Below are positions 1 through 10,864 of a stretch of DNA of 64,000 nt, piece by piece. The stretch is from Heterocephalus glaber (taxonomy: Eukaryota; Chordata; Mammalia; Rodentia; Bathyergidae). The notes under the pieces are model-generated. The model saw only the letters and a list, made by a program, of their open reading frames with translations, ran no database searches and was not told the origin of the DNA. Both the position numbers and the translations under genes were made by a program. Location: assembly GCF_000247695.1 (NCBI RefSeq), contig NW_004624881.1, positions 905,062-969,061 of the forward strand, written 5' to 3'. Positions within the stretch are counted from its first letter, which is position 1. Every line of letters starts with the position of its first letter.

Positions 1-157
1 TTCCTGAGCTCCTCTCTAGATTTATTAATCATGTCTTGCTCTAGGGGCACAATTTCTCCTGTTATCTGAGAAATTATTTCTGATTTCATTTTTTCGAGAT
101 CTCCTTTTGTTGCCAGTTCAGTGGGTCCAGGTGTTTGAGTATCAGAGTGTTCCATCT
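1..157 (-). pseudogene. L1 retrotransposon ORF1, N-terminal part (runs off the window)
   Basis: Read on the minus strand, an ATG at 157-155 opens an uninterrupted frame to the window edge. It starts MEHSDTQTPGPTEL and continues with an acidic, lysine-rich segment typical of the N-terminus of L1 ORF1 protein, the RNA-binding chaperone that coats L1 RNA. The frame shows no break in its 52 visible codons, so the copy may be young; the rest lies outside the window and intactness cannot be judged. The upstream tandem repeats at 297-880 sit where an L1 5'UTR promoter should be, which supports the call. It could also be a truncated copy. Confidence 0.7.
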
Positions 158-296
158 CATTTCCCTTGGGGGTTGCTGTAAGTGATCTGGAAGTCTTGTT
201 TTGAGACTTATTTACATGTTTTCTCATTTTGACTGGGGTGGGGGGCTGTTAGCACCTGCATGCATTACCTCCTCTGAGCTGGGAAAGGTGGGACAA

Positions 297-640
297 GGGC
301 CAGGAGCAGCGGTAGGGATGGTGACCCAAAAGCCCTTTCCTGTGGGCTGGGAGCTGCTGGAGGGACGGTGGCCGGGAAACCCCTTCCTCTGGACCAGGAG
401 CAGTGGGATGGTGGCTCAGAAGCCCCTCCCTCTGGGCCAGGAGTGGTGGGAGGGATGGTAGCCCGGAAGCCCCTTCCTCTTGGCCAGGAGCAGTGGGACA
501 GAAGGTGGCCCAAAAGCCCTTTCCTCTCAGCTCGGAGCAGCAGGAGGGATGGTGACTGCGAAGCTCCTTTCTCGGGACCAGGAGCAGTGGGACGATGGCT
601 CAGAAGTCCCTACCTCTGGGCCGGGCACAGTGGGACTCAG
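297..640 (-). repeat. ~45-bp tandem repeat in the L1 promoter, about 7.5 copies
   Basis: On the plus strand each unit carries CAGGAGCAGTGGGA, then GATGGTGGC, then AGAAGCCCCTTCCTCT. Copies begin near 302, 350, 393, 436, 483, 529, 575 and 618. Unit lengths vary between about 43 and 48 bp and neighbours differ at several positions, so the array is not recent. Confidence 0.8.
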
Positions 641-696
641 TTCCTTGGTCTGGTGGTCTGGTGTCCTCTGTGCCTTTGTAGTGTGGAACCAGGTGG

Positions 697-880
697 CTGC
701 CTGTCTGCAGCAGGGTGATTCGGCATCTTCCACATGACTCGGGACCTCGGTAGGGTGTGCACAGACCTGCCTGTCTGCAGTGGGCTGATTTGGCATGTTC
801 TATGCCACTCGGGACCTTGGTAGGGCATGGGAAGACCTGTCTGTCTGCAGGGGGTGATTCAGCGTCTTCCCCTGAGCTAC
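697..880 (-). repeat. ~70-bp tandem repeat at the L1 5' end, about 2.6 copies
   Basis: Units start near 698, 768 and 838. Each contains CTGTCTGCAG, GTGATTCGGCATCTTCC and, in full copies, ACTCGGGACCTCGGTAGGG. The array sits at the outer end of the L1 5'UTR, where rodent L1 promoter monomers normally lie. Confidence 0.75.
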
Positions 881-890
881 CTCTTCTTAC

Positions 891-1659
891 CAGGATTTCT
901 GAGAAGTGAGATTTAATCCTAGTTGTTCCTCAAGAGGACAGGTGTTTTTCCTTTGTGTTTCAGAAATTTTAAATATTTGATTATCTATATTTTGCATGTG
1001 ATTAGCCTAGGAATAGCTGGTTTTATTTTGTTTTATTTCATTTCTCCAGCCTCATGATCTTTGAGTTTGTTGGGTCCATAGTTTACTGTCTCACATTACT
1101 GGGAGAAATACTCATAATTAATGTTTCAAACTCATTTCCTGTCCCCCTGTATATTACTTCTCTTCCTGGCATTCCCATTATGTGTCAATTATGCTTTTCT
1201 TAGTTATCTCATAGTTTTGGAGACTTCTGTTTTTATTTTTCAGTCTTTGTTCTTTCTCTTAAGAAGCATAAAAGTGTTTATTAGGCAGAAATTTAAAAGT
1301 ATTCACTAAAAGTTATAGACTGTGGGGCCTCAAGAGAGACAGAGGCTCATGCGAGTGATATTTATATATTTTGGGTGTGGAATTTTTATTTTATAGGAAA
1401 TTCTGTCTTGGTCTTGATTGTTGGGAAATACCATGACCTCCACACAGAAAAAGAATGGCTCATTTTACAGGTGACAAGTATTAGCTCCTCTGATTTTTTT
1501 GATCGGTGATCCAAGAAGTTTTTGTCAAAAAACCTTTATTAACTCTCTCAATCTGTTCCTTTATCTTAAGATCAGCTTTCTCACTTTTATTTTATCAGCT
1601 AACCTAATTTATGAATTTATAGTGTCTTTATGGATTTTGGGTGTGATGCGCCTACAAAG
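891..1659. other. AT-rich DNA with no recognised feature
   Basis: No coding frame, SINE or LTR end is evident. The one short open frame (1121-1309, plus) is hydrophobic and low in complexity, with nothing to support a gene. Confidence 0.5.
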
Positions 1660-1956
1660 AAAAGTGTTATGACCGACCTAAGTGGGACCCTCTCAGTAAA
1701 TATGCTGTGCTCCACAAACACCAGGAAACCACTAAAGGGGCACACTGTCCTCAGTAAACAGAACAGATGGCCATAAAGAAAATTTACAACAGGATGTACT
1801 ATTTCCCCAGTGCCAAGAAGTCCGATATTATCTACACACCTGCACTGACCATCTTGAAGACTTTGACCCCAAGCATTCCATCCCCAGATTCCTTAGGATT
1901 ACAACTCTCATCCTCAGACCCTATCAAAACTTAACTTCTTCTCAAGCCCGTTGCTG

Positions 1957-1959
1957 ATA

Positions 1960-2009
<50 letters not shown>

Positions 2010-2098
2010 CCTTCCTTCCTTTCTGTACCAGGGATTGAACTTGGGACCTTGCACTTGCAAGGCAGGCAGCAGAACCACTGAGCTAAATCCCTGGCCCT
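1957..2098 (-). mobile_element. ID-like SINE nested in the solo LTR
   Basis: The tRNA-derived body lies at about 2023-2097 on the minus strand, with a TAGCTCAGTGG box A and GTTCAATCCC box B. Its 3' tail is a (CT)n/(CTTC)n tract at 1959-2022. Flanks TGCTGATATCT (about 1954) and TGCTGACATCT (2098) look like a target-site duplication with one change. Confidence 0.85.
1959..2022. repeat. (CT)n / (CTTC)n microsatellite
   Basis: Pure CT dinucleotides at about 1961-2004 pass into CTTC repeats. It is the tail of the antisense SINE. Confidence 0.9.
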
Positions 2099-2689
2099 GC
2101 TGACATCTTTTTTGATCTCAGCCTTTCTGCACCCAGAAAGAATAAAATCAGCCTCTTTGCTCCCACAAAGCCTGTGTCCAGGTAGTCTCTCATGTGCCAT
2201 TTGTAACAAAAAGATGCATAAACAAACCTAGGGAACACTGATACAGATAATCTTGGGTAATGTTGACTGTGTCCTGGAGTTGCAGTCTTCCTAGTATATA
2301 ACATTTTAATTTTCCTTGTCTCCTTTCTACCTATCTTTATTTTTTCTATCCTAACTCATTTCAACCTCTGAGATTCTGATCCCTTATTCTTAAGGGGTGA
2401 AGAAGAGTTTGTCTCTTTATCATTGCTTAGACTGAGGAGGGGCATTTATTTGGCCTATCCAGAGATCAAAAGTCTCACTCTGGATGACACAAAAGGGACA
2501 AAGGAAGGTAGCTTGTGTTGTTTGATGAACCATCTTCTTTTGATGGTCAAAGTTATGGTCTCAATGCTTTCAGTCTTTGTTCTTTTTATTTTCGAGTTTG
2601 AGTAACTTCTACTCAAGCTCAGAGACTCTCTTCTCAGCTGAATCATACCTATTAAGGGCACATCATAGTCCTCCTTCATTTCTCTTACA

Positions 2690-2790
2690 GTGTCTTCTTT
2701 TACAAGACAGGGTCTCACTAAGTATCCCAGGCTGGCCTGCAAAGTAAGTGCAATCCTCATGCCTCAACACCCTGAGTACCTGGGATTGAG
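2690..2790 (-). mobile_element. B1-type SINE fragment
   Basis: Antisense B1/Alu-like sequence: GACAGGGTCTCACTAAGTA, CCCAGGCTGGCC and CCTGGGATT appear in the expected order. It is old and shortened. Confidence 0.75.
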
Positions 2791-3045
2791 AGAGGAATTT
2801 AAGGGATGGAAAATAAGTGGGTATTCAGGACATGTGCAGAAAACAGTTAAAATTAGAAAGTACTTTTTCAATTTTTCTTGCATGAACTCAAGATGGTTTA
2901 GCTCTAATGTCTGTCTGCAGAGTGCTCCCACTCCTCAATACAAAAGATGGCTACCATTGAGTTCTTGTATACTGTGCTCTCTCTCTCACAGTGGTCTGCT
3001 CTCACCTTGCAGAGTGGACTTCTTTTCCTACTTTAATTTTATTTT

Positions 3046-3130
3046 ATCTTTGGGGAGGTACCAGGGATCAAACTTGGATGCTTGTGCTTATGCAGTAGGT
3101 GGTAAAACCACTGAACTAAATCCCTGGCCC
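3046..3130 (-). mobile_element. ID-like SINE
   Basis: The minus strand reads GGGCCAGGGATTTAGTTCAG and later AATCCCTGGTACC, the two ends of the tRNA-derived body. A short open frame (2690-3250, plus) crosses it and is not a gene. Confidence 0.85.
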
Positions 3131-4040
3131 ATCCCTTTCCTATTTTTAATTGGCCCACACTCTGCAGAGCATGTTTCTTTTCATACCTTTAATAAATGTA
3201 AAACCTCACTAGCTGTTGCACTTTTGTCCACTTCTTTGTTCAGGACATGAAGGACCTAAAAATAATCTCTAAAAGGAGTCCACAGTATCCTAGAACCTGG
3301 AAACATATTTTGGGGAAGCTTAGCCAGGAGCAAGTAAGGCCCTTTGGGAAATCACATGGTCTTAAATCTATGGCCAAGAAGGACTGGTTTAGTTTTTCTT
3401 CTTTCCCTCACTGTCCCCTAGGAAAGCACCAATCCTCTTCTTGTATCTTCTCTCCAAGATGGGATTGCATCCACTGCAGGGCTTGAATTCTTTTTGATTA
3501 CTGGGGAAAGGAAGAAAACTAGAAGGTGGTAAAAAAAAAAAGTAAATGGAAGCTGGGCAACTCAGGAAGTTTTCTGACGGCTTTGGGAACATTTTCTTAG
3601 TGTGTCCGACATGTGAGGTGGAGGAGGGGAAGCACATGGCCTCAATGTTTTTCACAGCCAGTAAGAGGTCCACCTCATGTTTGACTCCCCTTTTCTTTCT
3701 TTGCTTTCCTTTTTCCATTTTCTCATTGACAGTATGAGTCAGTTAAGAATTTCCAAAAAATCTGTTATTAACTCAGTTATAGAACAGATCATTCAGGATC
3801 CAAGGGACATAGAGTTTAGTATGCCTTTTTCCCCCTCATATTGCTATACTCTATGACACTTGGCTCAGCTTGCTCATTCTTCTGGGAAAAGTAGCCATTA
3901 GTAACTTGGCCTCCTGTTTGAGTAGCTATCTATCCCAGTTTACTCCTTTTTGTCCTCAAACTCTCATCTGTGCTTTTCCCATAGATAGCCTTTTATCTCT
4001 AGGTATCCTTAGTGAGTCACTTTCTCAAGGCCTTGTTTCA
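3131..4040. other. Unassigned DNA
   Basis: No gene, SINE or LTR end recognised. Confidence 0.4.
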
Positions 4041-4044
4041 TCCT

Positions 4045-4255
4045 AGTAGTCCACCTTTCCACAATGTTTGGTAGCCATTTTAATTCACCATGTTTGTAAG
4101 TAGCATGGGTCTGCCATGTTTATCAGTCATTTTGGTTCACCCTGTGGGTCAGCCACATGGATTCATGCCATGTTTTCCAACCATTTTGGTTGGTCATGTT
4201 GGTCAGTCAGTGTGGTTCCACCATGTTTGTTCACCAATATTTTTAAACTAACATC
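4045..4255. repeat. Degenerate ~30-bp tandem repeat
   Basis: Variants of CCATGTTTGTCAGCCATTTTGGTTCA recur about six or seven times (CACCATGTTTG, GCCATGTTTAT, GCCATGTTTTCC and similar). The copies are diverged; this is an old minisatellite. Confidence 0.65.
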
Positions 4256-4454
4256 ATGGACACCACACATCTCATCCTTGTAGAAAAGAGCTGAGCCACT
4301 GCTTTAAGGAAACATATGGGCCTCCTTTCTGCTTCTCTTCTGAATTGGGTTAGATTCCTTCTTTATTTCCTCTAACAGAAATTCTGGTAATTTAGAAAGT
4401 TGTCCCTGAGGAACTCAGCAAGACCAAGGGAATAGCCAGTAAAAGTCACCCTTT

Positions 4455-5580
4455 CATGAGCATGAGAAAAATCATAATGGAGAGAAATCCTTTAAGTGTA
4501 GAGAATGTTCAAAAGCCTTTAGCCAAAGTTTAGCTGTTATTCAACATCAAAGAACTCATGCTGGAGAGAAGCCCTACATATATAAAGAATGTGGGACATC
4601 CTTAAGCCATAGTGCATCCCTTTGTAAGCACCTTAGATCTCATACTGTGGAGAAATCCTATAGATGTAAAGAATGTGGTAAAACCTTTAGCAGAAGATCT
4701 TGCCTTTATATAAAACAAAATATCCATGCTTGAGAAAATCCCCATAAATATAATTTATATATAAATTATCACAGGAAGCCATCTACTTGTACCACTTCCC
4801 TTCCAGGAGGTCAGAGGCTTCATCTCAGAAAGAAGTCCTACTTATGTAGTGAGTGTGGTAACACATTTAAGTTCAGCTCATCCCTTCAGTATCATCAGAG
4901 AATTCATACCAGAGAGAAGCATTTCAGATGCAGTGAATGTGTGAGAGCCTTCAGTCAGAGTGCTTCATTCATTCAACACGAATGCATTCACACTGGAGAA
5001 AAGCCCTATAGATGTAATCAATGTGGAAAAGGCTTCACTTCTACTTCACAACTCAATAGAGATCGGTTAATTCATACTGGAGAGAAGTTGTAGAGTTATA
5101 ATGAACATGGCAAGATCTTAAGTTCCCATTCAACCCTTATTATTCATGAAAGAATTCATACTGGAGAGAACCCATGTAAATGTGGGAAAGCCTTCAGACA
5201 AAGTTCAGCTTTTGGTCAACATAAAAGAACACATACATGCAAAAGACCCTATGAATGCAAAGATTATGGGGAAAAATTCAGGTGTAACTCATCCCTAAGA
5301 AATCATCAAAGAATTCATACTAGAGAGAAATCTTACCAATGTGTAGAATGTTTGAGGTCATTTGGCCAAAGTGCAGCTCTTGCTCAACATCAGAGGATTC
5401 ATACAGTAGAAAAACCCTTCAAATATAATACAGGCAGGAAAATATTTAGACAGAGCTCCTACTCTTGTACATCAACAAATTCATACTGCAGAGAAGCCCT
5501 GTGAATGTAATTCATGTTGGAAAACTTTCAGCCAGAGGTCATCCCTTACTCATCATTATAAAATTCATATTAAAAAGGAC
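4455..5580 (+). pseudogene. C2H2 zinc-finger gene remnant (KRAB-ZNF type finger array)
   Basis: About twelve C2H2 finger remnants follow one another on the plus strand. The conserved linker HTGEKPY recurs as ACTCATGCTGGAGAGAAGCC (near 4555), CACACTGGAGAAAAGCCCTA (near 4990) and similar. Finger cores such as [19 protein letters not shown] and QCGKGFTS are readable. The array is broken: a TGA follows finger 3 (near 4731), a TAG follows the linker near 5091, several fingers have lost a Cys (YKECGT, KDYGEKF), and frameshifts occur near 4740-4830 and 5180. No KRAB box was seen upstream, so it may be only the last exon of a ZNF gene or a processed copy. It cannot make a functional DNA-binding protein. 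Confidence 0.85.
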
Positions 5581-5955
5581 TCCCTGAAAGCAGATTTATA
5601 TATGCAAAAGCCTTAAACCAGTGCTTATCAGAGAACAGGTTCTTGAGGCTGATTTACTAAATATAATGAGTATGAGGAAACTATTTTTAACTTAGCTCTC
5701 ATCAGATAATAATTTCTAAAGAATAAACATTATCTATGTAATAATTATGGTGAGAACTATTATACCAGTTAGTCACTTTTTAAAACATTCTACAACAGAC
5801 ACCTCATAGTTGCAGATATTGGTATCAGCCATTTGTGAGATAAAAAGTGAGGCTTTATTCTAGCTTTATCAGTACTTTAGAATATCTGTATTATGTAAAC
5901 ATGAGAAAAACTGAGGTTCAGGGTTGCTACATCTCTCATTAGAAAACAACATATG

Positions 5956-6105
5956 AGGCAGGAGTGGTGGCTCATGCCTGTAATCCCAGCAGTTGGGAGG
6001 CTGAGGCAGGAGAATCACCACAAGTTTGAGGCCAGCCTGGACTACATAGTGAGTTCAAGAACAGCTTGAACTACATAGTGAGGTCCTGCCTCAAACAGAG
6101 AAGAG
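5956..6105 (+). mobile_element. B1-type SINE
   Basis: B1/Alu-like right through: GGTGGCTCATGCCTGTAATC, CCCAGCAGTTGGGAGGCTGA, then GAGGCCAGCCTGGACTACAT. The last segment is partly duplicated (CTGGACTACATAGTG, TTGAACTACATAGTG). Confidence 0.9.
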
Positions 6106-7124
6106 AAAAGACATCTGAGCTACTGGCACATTTATTACAGTTAATAATTAATTGACCTTAAAACTACATGCATTTTTACAGCAAAGGACCAAATTAAAAA
6201 AAAAAACTGCAAACTAGCTTAGTGTCAGCAATTTAACTTTTCCTAACCTATTGTCAAACTTTTTGGATGTTTTTCATTAAAAAAGAGGAAGAAAAAACCA
6301 GATATACTCCAGGTAAACTTAGCCCAAGAATAACTCCTAAGCCTCCTTGTTGATCATGCGTGATTACAGGGTCATAGCACAGACTCTTAATAACACAACT
6401 CTTCCCCTTCAATATGGACTAGACAAGACCAACAGCTGTTGCAACATCCCAGAAATGAGGGACAAAGACAAATGTAACTACAGTATGATGAATCACAAAT
6501 CCCTTCAGAGAAGCTCTCACAGGATAAGAGAAGAATATAAGGAAAGCAGAAAAGTTGTCAAAATCAAGGTGCAGTCAGTTCTGTGAGGCCTAGCAAAAAG
6601 TCAGGGGAGAGGGGCGATTGTAAAGGAAAGGGTTTTCTGTTTAGGTCCTGGTGATAAGTATTGCAATGCACTGTCTCAGAAGCAAAAGTCTGTCCCCAGG
6701 CAGCATGAACCTAATCTAACAGAACTGCTACTGGAGAATCCAGATCTCAAGATGGTCACAGATGAAGAGAACCAAGTTTATAGTGGGTGAGGAGCTGTCT
6801 CCTCCAAAGAAGCAGAATGTTTATGTTTGCTCCCTAGAAGAGAATACTCTTGGCAGGTGCTGGCTGGGGCATAACCTGCACACCAGACTGGGCGAATTCC
6901 ATCTGAGCATATAGATAATAAAGGATGCAAAATCAAGCTGGGCCAAATGGGAGCCAGTAAAGCTGCCTGTCCCAAGCACATTTGAAAAATGGTGCAAAAC
7001 AGAAGGGCTATGGCCACACTGGTTACTGCTTGTGGATGCCCCTGGAGCCACAGTGGAATCACAGGTTGTGTTTCTTTCCCAGAGAATGAGGACAATATAA
7101 CAGAAACTTCAAAGCACGTACCAG
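6106..7124. other. Unassigned DNA
   Basis: No gene supported. Short open frames on both strands at 6347-7095 have no recognisable domain. Confidence 0.4.
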
Positions 7125-7320
7125 TAGGTATTCGTGACAGATATGGTGTACAAGCCCGTAATCCCAGATGGAGGCAGGATGATTAGATGTTCGAGCCAGC
7201 TTGGGCAACACAGTGATTTCAAAGACTCTGTCAAAAACAAAAGATAAAAAGGGGTCAGGGATTTAGCTCAGTGCAAATGCCCTTTGTTCAACTGCAGTGC
7301 CAGAAAAAGGACAAAATGAA
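7125..7320 (+). mobile_element. Decayed B1-ID composite SINE
   Basis: A worn B1 part (CCCGTAATCCCAGATGGAGG, TTCGAGCCAGCTTGGGCAAC) is followed at about 7246 by an ID-like part (GGGATTTAGCTCAGTGCAAA). The B1-plus-ID layout recurs at 41.2, 59.7 and 60.2 kb. Confidence 0.7.
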
Positions 7321-7929
7321 GGAGCTACTTCGGATGTGTGCGATGTTTATGCATATCAGCTAGGCTCTTTCCTGGTAACTGAAGCCATGTGCTCTTGATG
7401 TTTGTGCCATTCTAAAACTAAGTGGCTGCCAATGTGCTAGGTATTGTGCTGTGGCACAGCAGCACCCCCATGCAGCTCTTGATGAAAGCAATAACTTTAT
7501 AACACCCCCTCCAAAGCTCAGGTATCACCATGGAAGAGGGAGGCAGAAAGAATGTAAGAGCCAGAGGAAGGGGTGGAGCAATGGTCTCCAAGCTTTAGTC
7601 AAGGTAAGGGCCACTTGTGGTAGGCTGTGGGGTCTCATCAACTGTGAGTCCTCTCCAGGTGCTGAGGCTCTGTCCCAGAGTGGGGCCAAACAGAGCTATT
7701 TGCCTCTTCCTTTGCTGAGAGGAGTGGAATTCTCCATAAGGGTGAGAACCAACTGCACATAAACACACATTTCTAACCAAGGATTCTGGGCCTTCCTTTT
7801 GCTATGTAAATTAGAACCCTAGAGAACAGAAGCTTGGTAAGTGGGGGTGGTGGCTTTGATAGGACAGGTACCAGTAAGGTCTCTGCTGTTGTGGAAGTCA
7901 TTTATTTGCCAAGCTGGACTTGTCCACTC

Positions 7930-8010
7930 AGTATTCTTCTTCCCCCCTCCCCTCTCTCCCCTCCCTTCCCCCTCCCCCTCCCCTTCCTCCTCCTCCTGTT
8001 CTTCTTTTTT
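7930..8010. repeat. Pyrimidine-rich simple repeat
   Basis: A nearly pure C/T strand of CCCTCTCCCC and CCTCCTCCT units. Proline-rich frames across it are artefacts. Confidence 0.85.
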
Positions 8011-8329
8011 TGATTGGCAACTTTGCAATTATGAGCAGCAATTTGTTTTACATCTCCAGGGGAAATTCACAGAACATCACACTATCAATTTCATTTACTT
8101 GTGGACATGACTGCACAGTATTTTAAGTAATAGTACATTTTTTCCCTCCAATAGCTATTTACTTACTAAATACTCTAACTGATTTAGTTAAATTTGTAAC
8201 TTTGAGACATGGTCAATATTTAACTGGATATTACAAACTTTTGGGACCAAATGTCTAGGAAACATGGCCCCAAAGTTTCAGACTCAGCAGGACACGAGAC
8301 TCTGATTGACATTGTTGTATGCCATGCTC

Positions 8330-9580
8330 TCTAGAACCTTATACCACAGGCAGGAGGTGAAAGGGGCTCTGCTGGCTAAGGTGTGGGGCGGGAGCCCTGG
8401 ACAGCAAGGATGAGCTTTAGGCCCTGAAAGGACACTGCAGCACCTGACTCACCTACTGGTGCTCCCAGGGCCACAGGAATATCTGGCGTGGAGGGAGCAC
8501 CTCCTATTGGAGAAGGCAATGGAATGAATTCACATCTACGTCCTGGGCCTTAGTGGCATTTTCTTGCTGAAGGGAGAGCTGGACTGAGTTAACAGTGCTC
8601 CACACAGCTCTCATACAGGCATGCCCGCCAGGAACAGAGAACAAGTGCACACAGGCTCAGGCAGACGCTGTGGGGACGTGCAGGATGAAACCTGGTGGGA
8701 TGCAGGAGTGGATCCTGGTGAGGAGGCAGACGTTTGGAGGAAATGGAGCTGACACTGCCTGCAGCAGATTTAGGGTGGAAATGTCTAAGAGCCACGCACT
8801 GTGCCTGCACCCCCAACGTCCCACCCAGCGTGCCCAGCCATTGGCTCTGCGGTGTGAAACACACCCTCAAAGGTCCTGCCCTAGGGCCACACCCCTGTCA
8901 CTGGTCAGGCCCACAGGGCCACGCCCACAAGCCCTGTCACACCCAACACCAGGGTTGCCCAGGGGCAGGTGAGGGCCACCTTCCCTCTGAGGGAAATCAA
9001 ATCCCCATGCCTGTTACCCCTCCCAGGTGGACTCCAGCCCAGCTGTGTGACCACCACCTAGGAAGGGCTGCTCTGAGTCTTTGGTGCCTCAGCAGCTGTG
9101 ATAAGGCCCTGCTCCTCCTGCTGACCATACCTGCATGGCCACCGCCACAAAGTCCTGGGCACCCATGGAATGCCAGTGGTGCCCGGGGCAGCCCAGGCCC
9201 ACCCCCTCTTATCAGCTGCCCCTCTGTCCCCTCCGTGACCTGTCTTCTTCTTGTCAGGCCCCTCCTGCTATCCACCCTCTGATCCTGATGCTCAGTATCT
9301 CCGGGGCTGGAGGATGCTCCTCTCCCAGATCCACGTGAAAGCTGTACAGAAGTGACAGCCTCATAGGGACAGGGACAAGGCTGTCAGGGGTGGCAGGCAG
9401 GCAGCTGTGCCTGAGGGTGGCGGTGGCTGCCTGATTCCACATATGTGACAGATGGCACAGGCTGAACACACATAAGTGGCCAAGTTCTGGGTTCTCAGAT
9501 TCACTGCAGTTATGGAAAATACAGCACTGGGGGACTGGCTCAGGGGCCGCGGGAGCCTGCTCACTGTTTTCACTTGTTTC
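8330..9580. other. GC-richer unassigned DNA
   Basis: A block of about 1.2 kb with several overlapping open frames on both strands and CCACGCCC/CCACACCC motifs near 8880-8935. No frame resembles a known domain and no splice pattern was evident. It lies just past the 3' end of the DIDO1-like copy and could hold decayed 3' sequence from it, but I could not align any. Confidence 0.35.
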
Positions 9581-9589
9581 TTTTTCCTT

Positions 9590-9770
9590 CTTTTCTTTTG
9601 TACAGTATAAGGGATTGAACCGGGATCTTTGCAGTAAACTACATCCTCAGCACTTTAAAAAAAATTTGTGACAGGTTTTTTTTAAGTTGCCCAGGCTGGG
9701 CTCTGACTTGTGATCCTCCTGCCTCAGGCTCCCACAGTGCTGGGATTACAGCCTGCATCACTACACACGA
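9590..9770 (-). mobile_element. B1-ID composite SINE, antisense
   Basis: An ID-like part lies at 9600-9650 (antisense box B, GGGATTGAACCGGGATCTTT) and a B1 part at 9665-9770 (GTTGCCCAGGCTGG, TGCTGGGATTACAG). Read on the minus strand the order is B1 then ID. Confidence 0.8.
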
Positions 9771-10114
9771 CTTAGAGATTCCTCTAACTCTATTATTATT
9801 CCACAGTAAAAATTGAAAACTTCAATTGTATTTTTACAAACCAGTAACAGACCATCTGTAAGTGGGATGTTTTCAGCTTTGTTATAACCCACACAACTAC
9901 CGTTGCACACACTGTCCATCTGAGACAGAAATGACATCAGCAGCACATGACTGTGCTAGGTTAGCAGAAGACGTAAAAGACGAGAGCAATAAAAAGCCAC
10001 AAGCCACGTGGAGAAGAATATAAAAAGACATCCAGATGGGCAGATATGCCAAGTTTATGGAGGGGTAAGAGCTATAGGATTAAGAAGTTGCTTAGTCCCA
10101 AACTGATATATCAA

Positions 10115-10430
10115 TTCCAATAAAATTCAGCAGTGCCATAGGCTGCTATGACAAAATACATTACACTGCATAACTTACAAACAACAAATTTATTGCTATG
10201 TGTTCTGGAGTGTAGCCCCGGGAGGCCTGGCATCCAGTGAGGCCCCTTCTTCATAGGCAGGGGCTTCCTGAGCCCCAGCCTGAGGCTAGAGGGGACCAGA
10301 CTACCCCGTCTATCTGATTGGCACTGAACCCACACATGGGGACCAAATCCACAGGACCAGTCACCTCCAGGACCTGGCTGCAGAGTGAATGTGAGGCCCA
10401 AACGTCCAGCCACAGAGCAAGCAGGCTCTT
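10115..10430 (-). mobile_element. Decayed LTR of MaLR/MLT type
   Basis: GGCTGCTATGACAAAATACA followed by a TTTATTG/TTCTGGAG block is the usual antisense 3' end of old mammalian MaLR-type LTRs. The family is assigned from memory of its shape only, and the 5' limit is unclear. Confidence 0.45.
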
Positions 10431-10864
10431 GTTTGGCCCTCAGGAGGTCAGCACGTGCGGTCCAGGCGCTGCTGGAGGGGACGCCCATACTGGCTGACCT
10501 GCTGTGCCCTCACTGAGCAGCAGCTTGCCCCTGAGCCCATGTGGCATCACTCGGCAGGGCAGCCAGACACAGGGTGTTGGAGGGCATGAATTCTGGATGT
10601 GGCTTTGTCTTCCCTGCTGGCAGGGCCTCCCTCAGAGCCCCCACCCCTCACGAGATGTTCCTACTACCGTGGTGCTCTGGCGAGGGCCTCATACCAGCTG
10701 CTGTCACCTAGGTGCCTGGCCTTCCGGGGGTCTCTACTGTGCCCTGAGTATGAGGTATGGTTTGTGCCAAGGGCTTCTCGACTCTGGTCTACGGCCCTCT
10801 GCTCCTGGGGGAACAGCTCCCCTTTGGCCAGTAATGACTAAGTCATCCTGAATTCTCTGATGCC

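Larger units (their letters stand above)
158..890 (-). promoter_or_regulatory. L1 5'UTR / promoter region
   Basis: This GC-rich block lies immediately upstream (minus strand) of the L1 ORF1 start and ends abruptly near 885-890, where AT-rich sequence begins. It contains two tandem repeats, annotated separately. In rodents L1 promoters are commonly made of tandem monomers, so the promoter role is inferred from position and architecture. Short open frames across 200-830 on both strands are by-products of the repeat and are not genes. Confidence 0.6.
1665..2208 (+). mobile_element. Solo LTR of an endogenous retrovirus
   Basis: The element begins TGTTATGACC and ends TTTGTAACA. It is flanked by a perfect 5-bp duplication AAAAG (1660-1664 and 2209-2213). 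An AATAAA signal lies near 2140, in the right place for an LTR polyadenylation signal. No internal viral genes adjoin it, so it is a solo LTR. The family was not identified. An antisense SINE is nested inside. Confidence 0.75.

Noticed and set aside
201..828. Several overlapping open frames on both strands
   Set aside because: They arise from the tandem repeats of the L1 promoter; the periodic sequence stays open by chance.
2690..3250. 186-codon open frame, plus strand
   Set aside because: It crosses a SINE and has no domain; the part over the SINE is antisense repeat.
7841..8126. Proline-rich open frames
   Set aside because: They are translations of the C/T simple repeat.
8734..9282. 182-codon open frame in GC-rich DNA
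   Set aside because: No domain, no splice context, and equally long frames lie on the other strand.
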